DNA of 64,000 nt, taken from assembly GCF_040362915.1 (NCBI RefSeq), contig NZ_AP029612.1, forward strand, positions 1,550,001 through 1,614,000. Reading direction: 5' to 3'. Of this stretch, positions 15,797 through 24,498 are shown piece after piece. Both the position numbers and the translations under genes were made by a program. The first letter of the stretch is position 1. Each line of letters opens with the position of its first letter. The notes below the pieces were generated by a model. It searched no databases. It worked only from the letters and a program-made list of their open reading frames with translations, and had not been told where the DNA came from. This stretch comes from Sediminibacterium sp. KACHI17 (GTDB lineage: Bacteria; Bacteroidota; Bacteroidia; Chitinophagales; Chitinophagaceae).

Positions 15797-15804
15797 CAAA
15801 AATA
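15797..15804 (-). promoter_or_regulatory. -7 element TATTTTTG of rpsP
   Basis: Minus-strand TAnnTTTG match about 47 bases upstream of the rpsP start codon, giving a leader of roughly 40 bases. Confidence 0.5.
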
Positions 15805-15858
15805 GGTGTTTGAACGTAGAATTCCAAAGTAACCCTACCCTAAAAAGTTAATAATATG

Positions 15859-18063
15859 TTACCTCAAGAGTAAGGTTGTGCCTTTAAATGTCCGATTTCT
15901 ACCTCCCGAAGATATATACATAAAACTCCATACGTATACCCCTTGTGGTTGTTCGATCCCATTAAATCGTCCATTCCAGCCTTTTTGTGGTTCTTTGGTT
16001 TCAAAGATGATCTGCCCTGTACGGTTGAATACCCGGAATATGAATCCGGTTGTTCGGTTACTAAAAACCGGTCTTAACAGATCGTTTTTCCCGTCTGCAT
16101 TGGGTGTAAAAGCACTTGGCACATATACAGTATCACAATTGATACCGGGAATATTTTGCTCTGCTACTGTTACCGAAACCGAATCTACCAGACAATTATT
16201 TCCATTCCTGATCTGAACCATATAGTTGCCGGGTAATAATTTTTTGGCCTCCTGTCCGGCTAAAAAATTACGGTTATCGATCCTGAAAAAATAGGGTGAT
16301 TCACTTCCCTGAACATTGATCGTTGCTTTTCCTCCTTCTGCATTGAAACAATCTGTCGGTGTTACATTCGATTGCACAGTGATGGGTAACGATACATAGG
16401 GTTGCACTACTACTGTACCTGAAAATATACACCCTTGTGCATCTTTTACAGATACTGCATATGTACCAGAAGACAGGTTTGTATAATAATTGTTATTGCT
16501 ATATACCGAGTTATTTAAACTATAAGTATACGGATTTACGGATCCTGTAAGATTGATACGAACAGACCCATTATTCTTATCACCACAATCTGGAGATACG
16601 GAAGTATAGGTAACTATGGGTGCTGTTGTTGATAAGAGTGGTATGTTGATCGTAGTATCAAAATTGCAAGTATTGGTAATGATCTGCAACTGATGGTCTC
16701 CTGCAGAAAGATTTGAAAAGCTTCCGGAACTTTGAATCGTTCCGCCATCAATTCTCACACCTTGTATATTGACGCCATTGGCAAATGTCAATACCAATGA
16801 ACCATTGGCAACAGTACAAGTAGCTCCTGTAACAGTTACATTCGAAACGGGTAATGGGGGTCGATAAGTGGGTATGATAAAATTCGTATCCAGCACACAG
16901 CCATTGCTTTCCATGACTTTTAAAGACTTTCGTCCTGCAGATAATCCTGTAAATACATTGCCTGCAACGTAAGCAGCATTTTCCAATGAATACCTAAGTC
17001 CACTATGGTTGCTGACAGGTGCAATTGTTACAGCACCTGTTAGGGCACCACAAGTATCAGGAGTGGTGGCAGTGCGAACTTCGAGTCGTTCAATAAGTTT
17101 TACGGTTGCAAATGTATCTTTTGAACATCCGTCTGTACTAGTGATCTTGATGGCATAATTGCCTGCGGTGAGATTTGAAAATGTACCTGTTTCATTACTA
17201 GCCCCTCCATTACTTGAAAAAGAAAGTTTTGCAGAAGCACTGGCACTGGTGGCCGCTACAGCAATTTCACCAAGCCCTGCTCCTTCACATTGTGGTTTTA
17301 TAGAAATGGAATTCACGTTCACACCTCTTACTTCACCTGATTCTGTCGGACTTGCGGCATCATACACACTGATCGTAATAGAACATAACTTACCCAACAC
17401 CACACGCGCTTCCATATCCAATTCTACAAAATCGCTACCTCCAATACCGTTTCCTGCAATACCGTATACTTTATTGGTATTACAATCAATAGAAACATTC
17501 ATCAGTCCAAAAAAATTATAGCCTGGTGTTTCCATAAAAAGTTTACTGTTGGGTGGCGAACTGATATTCACTTCTATGAGACTATAATTTTGTAATCCAC
17601 CAGAAGGTGCAGCTGCCATTAATAATTTATCGCCATAGAACATTAGGTCGCCGGCTGCTACAAAAGGCATCGCACCAAGAATTTCGGGTTGAGTCAGCCC
17701 CGATGGCAATCGATAGAGTGTAACTCCATCCACCCAATACAATGTTCCGTTCTTATCGGCTGTCATAGAGTTACCTGTACAAAAAACAGAGAGGGGTCTG
17801 CACAGCGCAGGATTCAACAGATCCGCTTCATACAATTGTGTACCGCTGTTGTAATAAATTTTGTTTTTGTATTGTGCAGCTGAGAAACCAGGTACATTCA
17901 GACTGCAAAAGTTGGTGAGTTCTTTTGTTTGACAAGTACCATTGACATAATCGAACTCAAAGAATTTACCGGTACTAGATACCAGAATGGCTTTTTGGGC
18001 ACCGGCAGGCGTGCCGATTAAATGAGCTGCGAGTAAAATGCATATAATGTATAGACAACGCAT
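15859..18063 (-). CDS. large secreted protein with type IX (CHU_C) sorting domain
   Basis: 734 residues with a signal peptide (MRCLYIICILLAAHLIGTPAGAQ). The N-terminal 220 residues look like a beta-propeller-type domain. Next come repeated adhesion-like segments of about 85 residues, recognisable by FSNLTAGNYAIKI, FTGLSAGRKSLKV, FSNLSAGDHQLQI and YTNLSSGTYAVSV, which resemble SprB-type repeats. The last 90 residues are the gliding-motility/CHU_C domain (VPSAFTPNADGKNDLLRP, GWNGRFNG, PQGVYVWSF), the signal used for type IX secretion of type B cargo. Likely a surface adhesin. PorT- and PorP/SprF-like genes elsewhere in the window fit this. Confidence 0.88.
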   Translation of the reverse strand: MRCLYIICILLAAHLIGTPAGAQKAILVSSTGKFFEFDYVNGTCQTKELTNFCSLNVPGFSAAQYKNKIYYNSGTQLYEADLLNPALCRPLSVFCTGNSMTADKNGTLYWVDGVTLYRLPSGLTQPEILGAMPFVAAGDLMFYGDKLLMAAAPSGGLQNYSLIEVNISSPPNSKLFMETPGYNFFGLMNVSIDCNTNKVYGIAGNGIGGSDFVELDMEARVVLGKLCSITISVYDAASPTESGEVRGVNVNSISIKPQCEGAGLGEIAVAATSASASAKLSFSSNGGASNETGTFSNLTAGNYAIKITSTDGCSKDTFATVKLIERLEVRTATTPDTCGALTGAVTIAPVSNHSGLRYSLENAAYVAGNVFTGLSAGRKSLKVMESNGCVLDTNFIIPTYRPPLPVSNVTVTGATCTVANGSLVLTFANGVNIQGVRIDGGTIQSSGSFSNLSAGDHQLQIITNTCNFDTTINIPLLSTTAPIVTYTSVSPDCGDKNNGSVRINLTGSVNPYTYSLNNSVYSNNNYYTNLSSGTYAVSVKDAQGCIFSGTVVVQPYVSLPITVQSNVTPTDCFNAEGGKATINVQGSESPYFFRIDNRNFLAGQEAKKLLPGNYMVQIRNGNNCLVDSVSVTVAEQNIPGINCDTVYVPSAFTPNADGKNDLLRPVFSNRTTGFIFRVFNRTGQIIFETKEPQKGWNGRFNGIEQPQGVYVWSFMYISSGGRNRTFKGTTLLLR

Positions 18064-18119
18064 ATGATATCCAGTCTATGACACTACAGAGATGAATATT
18101 GTTGTACCAATGGTATAAA

Positions 18120-19442
18120 TCATCTGCGCATGCCGGGAAATCTTCCACCCATTGGCATGTTATTCATCATCTTCATCATCTGTTTCATCTGTTCAAATTG
18201 CTTCATGAATGCATTCACTTCCGTAAGATCTTTACCACATCCTTTAGCTATTCTTTGTTTACGACTGGGCGTTAAACTATCAGGATTAGCACGTTCAAAA
18301 GGAGTCATAGAACTAATGATCGCTTCAATTCCTTTGAATGCATCATCATTGATATCTACATCTTTAATCGCCTTTCCTACACCAGGGATCATTCCCATCA
18401 GATCTTTGATGTTTCCCATTTTTTTGATCTGCTGTAACTGATCCAGAAAATCCTGAAAATCAAATTGATTTTTACGGATCTTCTTCTCCAACTTCTTTGC
18501 CTGTACCTCATCATATTGAGCCTGGGCCTTTTCTACCAATGTGGTGATATCACCCATTCCCAAAATACGCTGCGCCATACGGTCAGGATAAAAAACATCC
18601 AGCGTATCTAACTTCTCACCACTACTTACGAATTTTATTGGCTTTTGGACGGTATACTTGATAGAAAGTGCAGCACCACCTCTTGTATCACCATCCAACT
18701 TGGTCAATACAACACCGGAAAAATCTAACCGATCATTAAAAGCCTTGGCTGTATTCACCGCATCCTGTCCGGTCATGGAGTCTACAACAAATAATATCTC
18801 AGTCGGATTCACTGCTGCTTTGATATCCGCCACTTCTTTCATCATCGCTTCATCAACTGCCAAACGTCCGGCAGTATCTATGATGATGACATTTTTATTT
18901 TTTGCCTTTGCCTCTTTGATCGCATTCAATGCAATCTCTACGGCATTTTTGTTTTCTCGCTCACTGTAAATATCAACGCCTACTTGTTCAGCCAGTACTG
19001 TCAACTGATCGATCGCAGCGGGACGATAGATATCCGCAGCTACTAATAAAGGGGATTTACCTTTTTTATTTTTCAGGTAATTCGCCAGTTTACCGGTGAA
19101 AGTAGTCTTACCACTACCTTGTAACCCGGCAATCAAAATGATCGCAGGATTTCCGGTTACATTGAATGTAGCTTCTGATCCGCCCATTAACTCCGTCAGC
19201 TCATCCTGAACGATCTTCACCATCAACTGACCCGGACTGATGGCATTGATGACTTTTTCGCCTATGGCTTTATCTTTTACCTTATCTGTAAACTCTTTGG
19301 CAATTTTAAAATTGACATCCGCATCGATCAATGCACGACGAATATCTTTGACCGTATTGGCAATATTCAGGTCATTGATACGCGCTTCACCTTTTAGGTT
19401 CTTAAACGCTGATTCTAATTTTTCGGAGAGATTCTGAAACAT
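18120..19442 (-). CDS. ffh: signal recognition particle protein Ffh
   Basis: 440 residues. N domain, then the SRP GTPase with G1 GLQGSGKTTFTGKLA near residue 108, G3 DTAGRL and G4 TKLDGD. The C-terminal M domain is Met-rich (FEQMKQMMKMMNNMPMGGRF) and binds signal peptides and 4.5S RNA. With FtsY, neither of whose partner genes is in the window, it targets nascent membrane proteins. A hairpin with T-run lies between it and the upstream sigma factor gene, so it likely has its own promoter. Confidence 0.97.
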   Translation of the reverse strand: MFQNLSEKLESAFKNLKGEARINDLNIANTVKDIRRALIDADVNFKIAKEFTDKVKDKAIGEKVINAISPGQLMVKIVQDELTELMGGSEATFNVTGNPAIILIAGLQGSGKTTFTGKLANYLKNKKGKSPLLVAADIYRPAAIDQLTVLAEQVGVDIYSERENKNAVEIALNAIKEAKAKNKNVIIIDTAGRLAVDEAMMKEVADIKAAVNPTEILFVVDSMTGQDAVNTAKAFNDRLDFSGVVLTKLDGDTRGGAALSIKYTVQKPIKFVSSGEKLDTLDVFYPDRMAQRILGMGDITTLVEKAQAQYDEVQAKKLEKKIRKNQFDFQDFLDQLQQIKKMGNIKDLMGMIPGVGKAIKDVDINDDAFKGIEAIISSMTPFERANPDSLTPSRKQRIAKGCGKDLTEVNAFMKQFEQMKQMMKMMNNMPMGGRFPGMRR

Positions 19443-19473
19443 AATATCACGATTTCGGTCTTACACCAATAAA

Positions 19474-19500
19474 AAAGTGAACCAATTTGAGGTTCACTTT
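19474..19500 (-). terminator. intrinsic terminator downstream of rpoD
   Basis: 10-bp perfect stem (19474-19483 with 19491-19500, AAAGTGAACC) followed on the minus strand by six T. It lies 29 bases after the sigma factor stop and 32 bases before the ffh start. Confidence 0.8.
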
Positions 19501-19528
19501 AAGCGTTGCAAATATAGTGTGGATTTAT

Positions 19529-20401
19529 TTATCCGAGATATACCTTCAGGTGTTTACATCTGCTTGTACTCCTGAGTTTGGTAATTGCTTTATCCTTGAT
19601 CTGACGCACCCTTTCTCGTGTCAGGTTAAATCTTTCACCAATATCTTCCAGACTCAGTGGATTATCGACCCCGATCCCAAAGAAAAAACAAAGAACTTCT
19701 TTTTGTCTTTCTGTCAAGGTCTTCAAACTCCGCTCAATTTCCATTCGTAATGATTCATCATGAACCAATTTTTCATCTGTTTTATCAGCATTTGGATTTT
19801 CCATGACATCCATCAAAGTACCATCTTCCCCATCAGATAGTGGTGTATCCATACTTACATGCCTGAATCCCACACTCATTGTGGCTGCAACCTCCTCAAT
19901 GCTAAGTTCCAATAACTCAGCCAGCTCCTGAACGGTTGGCTCTCTTTCAAATTCCTGCTCCAATAATTGATAAGCTTTACTGATGCGGTTGGTCAGACCT
20001 ACTTTATTCAATGGCAATCGAACAATACGACTTTGTTCTGCCAATGCCTGCAAGATACTTTGACGAATCCACCATACTGCATAAGAAATGAATTTAAAAC
20101 CACGTGTTTCATCGAAACGAAGCGCAGCTTTAATCAATCCAAGATTACCTTCATTGATGAGATCGGGTAAGGTTAATCCCTGGTTTTGATACTGTTTGGC
20201 AACTGAGACCACAAAGCGAAGATTGGATTTTACCAAACGATCTAAAGCCCTTTGATCACCTTGTCGAATCCGCATAGCCAATTGAACTTCTTCTTCCGGA
20301 CTGATCAGATCTACTTTTCCGATTTCCTGAAGATACTTTTCAAGACTCTGTGATTCACGATTGGTAATTGACTTCGTGATTTTGAGCTGACGCATACTCA
20401 T
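19529..20401 (-). CDS. rpoD: primary RNA polymerase sigma factor (RpoD/SigA, short Bacteroidota type)
   Basis: 290 residues (an alternative start is two residues downstream at MRQLKITKS). Region 1.2 begins with [19 protein letters not shown]. Region 2 is complete ([57 protein letters not shown]). Region 3 and region 4 are present ([37 protein letters not shown]). Region 1.1 is absent, as in the primary sigma factor of Bacteroidota, which reads the -33/-7 TAnnTTTG promoters seen in this window. It is divergent from the START-domain gene. Confidence 0.95.
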   Translation of the reverse strand: MSMRQLKITKSITNRESQSLEKYLQEIGKVDLISPEEEVQLAMRIRQGDQRALDRLVKSNLRFVVSVAKQYQNQGLTLPDLINEGNLGLIKAALRFDETRGFKFISYAVWWIRQSILQALAEQSRIVRLPLNKVGLTNRISKAYQLLEQEFEREPTVQELAELLELSIEEVAATMSVGFRHVSMDTPLSDGEDGTLMDVMENPNADKTDEKLVHDESLRMEIERSLKTLTERQKEVLCFFFGIGVDNPLSLEDIGERFNLTRERVRQIKDKAITKLRSTSRCKHLKVYLG

Positions 20402-20693
20402 GGGATGCAGTTTTGGTTGTGTATTAGGGTTGTGAGACTTGGATCAGCAGTTATTCATTGGTTCATCCTTTGCGCCTTTTCTCCACTTATCAGCAATTTA
20501 AGCATTTTTGAAATTTTTTCAAAAAAAATATTTGCCGCAACCGATTGAAAAACAATAACTTATACCATCCTTTGCAATTGTCTCTTTTTTACCTATTCGG
20601 AAATACCTGAGTTCGATAAAAAAACATTTGGACGGTATGGATTATTTAATATTATTGCAGCCTTACGAATGAAGGCAGATTAAAGAGAATGTA

Positions 20694-21077
20694 ATGAGCA
20701 AAAAGCAGTTATTTACTTTAGAGTTTCCGGTGAGATGTTCCCCAGCAATTCTTTTCGAATTTTTAGCCACTCCCGCAGGTTTACAGGAATGGTTTGCAGA
20801 TAAAGTAGACGAATGGGAAGGTGTATATAGTTTTTCATGGAATGGCGGCACACCTGATAAAGCTGCTATTGTGGATCAAGAACAGGATAAGTTCATCCGT
20901 TTCCATTGGCTTCATTCTGAGAAGAATGAGTACTTCGAGTTCCGAATTGAAAAAACAGAAATATCCAACCAGACCATCCTGATCATCAAAGATTTTGCTG
21001 AGAAGAATGAAATCAAGGATCAGAGCCAGTTATGGGGCTATCAGGTGAAAGAATTATTTCACAGATTAGGTGCTTAA
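20694..21077 (+). CDS. START-like (SRPBCC) domain protein
   Basis: 127 residues forming a single SRPBCC helix-grip fold, related to AHSA1/Aha1-type START domains: FEFLATPAGLQEWFADKVDEW, then FSWNGGTPDKAAIVD and IRFHWL. It is cytoplasmic with no signal peptide. It is widely conserved near rpoD in Chitinophagia, as far as I recall. The ligand is unknown. It overlaps the convergent unknown gene by four bases, and its terminator lies inside that gene. Confidence 0.82.
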   Translation: MSKKQLFTLEFPVRCSPAILFEFLATPAGLQEWFADKVDEWEGVYSFSWNGGTPDKAAIVDQEQDKFIRFHWLHSEKNEYFEFRIEKTEISNQTILIIKDFAEKNEIKDQSQLWGYQVKELFHRLGA

Positions 21078-21676
21078 TGCCCTAACACAGATAGCAAGCC
21101 AACAAAATTGTCTGTATAAAAATCATCTAATTCATCCCACTTTTCAAGTGGGATTTTTTTTGCGATCTTCAAAAAAGATCTTGATGCCTGTTCAGCCAAC
21201 AACCGATCTGGATTTTCACATAACTGATAATGATCCTCATCTATTATATGTTGCCAAGGATCATCTCCAGTTGCATATAACCATCCCGATCCTTTTTCTT
21301 TTCGTAAAAAATCAATGATGGCGTATTGAAATCGCTCCTGATAGATTCCGGATACATGTAACGTGATACTGCAATATTGTCCCCACCAAAAAAAACAACG
21401 GATAGCACACACATCTTTTTTTCCGAATAAACGAGGATAATCCATCATGATCCATGGTAATCCGTGATAATTCTCCCCCCTGGCTATTTTGGGTGTCCAC
21501 TGTAAAAATGCTTCCCCTTCCATTTTTCGTTCAACAACTTGCTGTCTGAATAGCTCACTCAGTTCACCAAAAAATGCTTCTGTTTTCTGTAGAATGCTTC
21601 TCTTTGTTAAAATAAAACGCTCATCGAGCAGTAACTGCCTTTCCTCTGATGAAAGTCTTAGATTTGCGGTTAACAT
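21074..21676 (-). CDS. conserved hypothetical protein
   Basis: 200 residues, no signal peptide. N-terminal helix (LRLSSEERQLLLDERFILTK), a central aromatic segment (GLPWIMMDYPRLFGKKDVCAIRCFFWWG) and an acidic helical C-terminus (IPLEKWDELDDFYTDNFVGL). I do not recognise the family. The 3' end overlaps the stop of the START-domain gene by four bases, so the pair is convergent. A + strand intrinsic terminator sits inside its coding region at 21134-21161. Confidence 0.65.
   Translation of the reverse strand: MLTANLRLSSEERQLLLDERFILTKRSILQKTEAFFGELSELFRQQVVERKMEGEAFLQWTPKIARGENYHGLPWIMMDYPRLFGKKDVCAIRCFFWWGQYCSITLHVSGIYQERFQYAIIDFLRKEKGSGWLYATGDDPWQHIIDEDHYQLCENPDRLLAEQASRSFLKIAKKIPLEKWDELDDFYTDNFVGLLSVLGH
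21134..21161 (+). terminator. intrinsic terminator of START gene inside antisense coding sequence
   Basis: 9-bp stem (21134-21142 with 21146-21154, ATCCCACTT) with 3-base loop and an eight-T tail on the + strand, 57 bases after the START-domain stop. It is embedded in the convergent gene's reading frame. Confidence 0.75.
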
Positions 21677-21683
21677 TGTATGA

Positions 21684-21778
21684 AGATAAGTGAATAGTGA
21701 ATAGTGAGTAATGAGTTAACTTTTAGCAATTATGCTTACTCATTACTCACTATTCACTACTCACTCTACTCGCCTCCC
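21684..21778. repeat. heptad array, AGTGAAT family, perfect 21-bp stem
   Basis: Left arm GAATAGT, GAATAGT, GAGTAAT units. Right arm CATTACT, CACTATT, CACTACT, CACTCTA. Segments 21696-21716 and 21738-21758 are exact reverse complements, a 21-bp stem with 21-base loop. The array ends at the LptF/G start codon (21779). Confidence 0.9.
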
Positions 21779-23251
21779 ATGTTCAAAAAACTAGATATAC
21801 TCATCATCCGTTCGTTCATCGGGCCCTTTTTGGCAGCCTTTGCTATTTCACTGTTTGTACTGACCATGCAATTCTTCTGGTTATACATCGATGATCTTGT
21901 GGGCAAGGGATTGGATTTTTTCACGGTAATGAAACTGGTAGGATTGGTTATGTTGTTCTGGGTACCTATGGCTTTGCCATTGGCATTACTTTTCTCATCG
22001 ATCATGACTTTTGGAAACCTGGGAGAATCATTCGAGCTTGTTGCGATCAAAGCTTCCGGTATTCCGCTCCTTCGTTTCATGCGCCCACTTTTTTTTATTA
22101 CGATCTTATTGAGTGGACTCGCATTTTTATTTTCAAACAATATCATTCCTGTTACACAATTAAAACTGGCTGCTTTAAAGTATGATATCATCGTATCAAA
22201 ACCGGCTATAGATATTAAAGAAGGTGTATTTTATGATAAGCTGGATGGCTATGTGATCAAACTAGGAAAAAAAGAGAAGAATGATAGCGTGATCCACGAT
22301 ATCGTTTTATTTGAAAAAAATTATGGATTACAGGATAACATGCTGATGGCAGAAAGCGGTATCATGCGTGTAACACCGGATAAGAAATTCCTGGAGTTCA
22401 TCCTGAAAAATGGTTGGCGCTTTGAAGAACGTGGTACAAGAGGCACTGCCAATACAGAGTTTATCCGACTCGGATTCAAAGAGTATAAAAAGATATTCGA
22501 CCTCTCAAGTTTTCAGATGAACAAAACAGGTGATAGCGCATTCTATGATCCGAAGATGCTAAGTTTACGGCAACTCAATCATGCCATTGACTCACTGGAG
22601 AATATTGATACCTTTTATCTAAAGAGATCAAGAGCTGATATTACGCCGTATGTAAGATTTGCCCGGTATGCAGCTGATACAGGATGGATCAAAACTGATA
22701 CACTAAAAATCAAAACAGCTAAATCTTTCGATGCCCTACTGCCCGATTCATTGAGAGATGTGATCATTGATGCAAGCGTTGGACAAATCAGCAGTATCAA
22801 AAGTAATGTTGGCTTACTCGCATCAGACTACACTGAGAAATATAAATCCTTACGCTTCCATGAAATTGAATGGCATCGTAAGTTCACTTTATCGGTTGCA
22901 TGTATCGTATTATTCCTGATCGGCGCCCCACTTGGTTCTATCATTAGAAAAGGGGGACTTGGAACACCCTTGGTTTTCGCGATCATATTCTTTGTCTTGT
23001 TTCACCTGTTCAACACATTTGGAGAAAAGTTTGTGAAATCGGGTCAAGCTTCGCCTTTACAGGGCATGTGGCTATCGACCCTGGTATTGATCCCGATTGG
23101 AGCTTTCCTTACTTATAAAGCCATGCGCGACTCACAATTATTCAATCAGGAGTTTTATTACAGAACTTTTACACGCTTGCGCAAGATTTGGAATAACTTT
23201 AGGAAGAATCAAGGATCAAAAAACAAGGAACAGGAAAGTATGATCTCGTAA
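21779..23251 (+). CDS. LptF/LptG-family lipopolysaccharide export permease
   Basis: 490 residues from ATG 21779 (MFKKLDILIIRSFIGPFLAAF). Topology matches YjgP/YjgQ permeases: three membrane helices in the first 130 residues, a large periplasmic domain (about 130-370), and three C-terminal helices (FTLSVACIVLFLIGAPLGSIIRKGG; LVFAIIFFVLFHLFNTFGE; STLVLIPIGAFLTYK). With LptB it moves LPS from the inner membrane to the Lpt bridge. A single gene of this type is common in Bacteroidota. The last residues (NQGSKNKEQESMIS) are written by a heptad array. The strong hairpin just upstream may affect expression. Confidence 0.9.
   Translation: MFKKLDILIIRSFIGPFLAAFAISLFVLTMQFFWLYIDDLVGKGLDFFTVMKLVGLVMLFWVPMALPLALLFSSIMTFGNLGESFELVAIKASGIPLLRFMRPLFFITILLSGLAFLFSNNIIPVTQLKLAALKYDIIVSKPAIDIKEGVFYDKLDGYVIKLGKKEKNDSVIHDIVLFEKNYGLQDNMLMAESGIMRVTPDKKFLEFILKNGWRFEERGTRGTANTEFIRLGFKEYKKIFDLSSFQMNKTGDSAFYDPKMLSLRQLNHAIDSLENIDTFYLKRSRADITPYVRFARYAADTGWIKTDTLKIKTAKSFDALLPDSLRDVIIDASVGQISSIKSNVGLLASDYTEKYKSLRFHEIEWHRKFTLSVACIVLFLIGAPLGSIIRKGGLGTPLVFAIIFFVLFHLFNTFGEKFVKSGQASPLQGMWLSTLVLIPIGAFLTYKAMRDSQLFNQEFYYRTFTRLRKIWNNFRKNQGSKNKEQESMIS
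23208..23245 (+). repeat. heptad array in lptF/G 3' coding end
   Basis: Units AATCAAG, GATCAAA, AAACAAG, GAACAGG, AAAGTAT in frame with the last residues of the permease. Single arm, same family as 5676-5744. Confidence 0.6.
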
Positions 23252-23292
23252 TGTTTCCTGCTAAGATTTTTTTACCTAGAAAAACTTATTTT

Positions 23293-24018
23293 ATGAATCA
23301 ATCATCATCCCGCAGATCATTCATTCAACAAACGGGTAAAGCAGGTATTGCATTTGGACTTTCAGGAACCATTTTACCTTCATTGGTGAATGCGTCTGTC
23401 AATACTGGAAGTAGTGAGTTTGCTCAACAACCGCTCCCCTATGCATTCAATGCACTAGAGCCTGCAATTGATACCACTACAATGGATATCCACTACAGTA
23501 AACATGCAGCTGCCTATGCTAAAGCATTATCTGAAGCTTGCACTGCAGAAAATGTAAATACCACTAACACAAGGCTAGAGTCATTGCTAAGAAATATCTC
23601 AAAATATTCCACCAAAATGCGCAACAATGCAGGCGGTCACTACAATCATGAGATGTTCTGGCAAACCATGAAACCTGGAGGTTCAGCTGCCCCTGCCGGA
23701 CAATTAGGAACTTCCATCATTCAGTCATTTGGTTCTTTTGAGAGTTTCAAAACACAATTTGCAGATGCTGCCAAAGGCAGGTTTGGAAGTGGATGGGCTT
23801 GGTTGATCATTAACAGTGATAATGCATTAGCAATCGTTTCTACTCCTAATCAAGATAATCCATTGATGGATGTCAGTGAAACATGGGGCACTCCATTATT
23901 GGGACTTGATGTATGGGAACATGCTTATTATTTAAAATACCAAAACAGAAGACCCGATTATATCAACGCCTGGTGGAATGTTGTGAATTGGGATGTAGTT
24001 GCAGCAAGAATGAAATAA
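23293..24018 (+). CDS. Fe/Mn superoxide dismutase with Tat-type signal
   Basis: 241 residues from ATG 23293; another in-frame ATG at 23251 overlaps the permease stop. The N-terminus has a twin-arginine motif (SSSRRSFIQQTGKAGIAFGL) followed by a hydrophobic stretch ending NAS. The mature part is a Fe/Mn SOD with metal ligands His in IHYSKHAAAY, His in GGHYNHEMFW, and Asp/His in LDVWEHAYYLKY. GSGWAWLI is also typical. Disproportionates superoxide. The Tat signal predicts export of a folded enzyme, less usual than the cytoplasmic form. It is adjacent to an OsmC-family gene, suggesting an oxidative stress pair. Confidence 0.92.
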   Translation: MNQSSSRRSFIQQTGKAGIAFGLSGTILPSLVNASVNTGSSEFAQQPLPYAFNALEPAIDTTTMDIHYSKHAAAYAKALSEACTAENVNTTNTRLESLLRNISKYSTKMRNNAGGHYNHEMFWQTMKPGGSAAPAGQLGTSIIQSFGSFESFKTQFADAAKGRFGSGWAWLIINSDNALAIVSTPNQDNPLMDVSETWGTPLLGLDVWEHAYYLKYQNRRPDYINAWWNVVNWDVVAARMK

Positions 24019-24048
24019 CGCTTACACAATACTTATAAAACGATCAAA

Positions 24049-24459
24049 ATGAAAGTTACAACGTCATGGGTTGAAACCCTTGCATTTGATGTAAAAGCAG
24101 ATACCGGTCATGTAGCTCGCTTAGATACAAGTGTAGAAGGAGGAGGATCAGGCAGCGGTATGAACCCCAAAAAAATGCTCCTCGGTTCTTTATGTGGCTG
24201 CAGTGGTATCGATGTGGTTGAGATCCTGCATAAAATGAAAGTCCCTTTTACCAAATTGGAGATTGAAGCTTCCGCTGAACAAACAGAAGATCATCCTAAA
24301 GTCTTCAAATTTATTGATATGGTATATAGATGCGATGTATCTCCTGACAACCTGGATAAGCTCAACAGAGCCGTAAGCTTGTCTAAAGAAAAATATTGCG
24401 GTATTTCTGCGATGTTAGCAAAACACTGTCCCATCAACTATACAATCGAGTTGATTTAA
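24049..24459 (+). CDS. OsmC/Ohr-family peroxide-related protein
   Basis: 136 residues. The family's two redox cysteines are in LGSLCGCSGIDVVEIL near residue 60 and LAKHCPINYTI near residue 130. OsmC/Ohr proteins reduce organic hydroperoxides using dithiols. The Gly-rich GGGSGSGMNPKKMLLG is the YhfA-like subgroup signature, whose activity is less well defined. It follows the superoxide dismutase by 30 bases and is closed by a terminator. Confidence 0.88.
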   Translation: MKVTTSWVETLAFDVKADTGHVARLDTSVEGGGSGSGMNPKKMLLGSLCGCSGIDVVEILHKMKVPFTKLEIEASAEQTEDHPKVFKFIDMVYRCDVSPDNLDKLNRAVSLSKEKYCGISAMLAKHCPINYTIELI

Positions 24460-24498
24460 AAAGAAAGGTCTTGCAAAATGCGAGACCTTTCTTTTTTA
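24459..24498 (+). terminator. intrinsic terminator overlapping the CDF start codon
   Basis: Stem 24459-24474 with 24480-24495 (core AGAAAGGTCT/AGACCTTTCT) plus T-run. It directly follows the OsmC stop and contains ATG 24478, the most likely start of the next gene. Confidence 0.8.
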
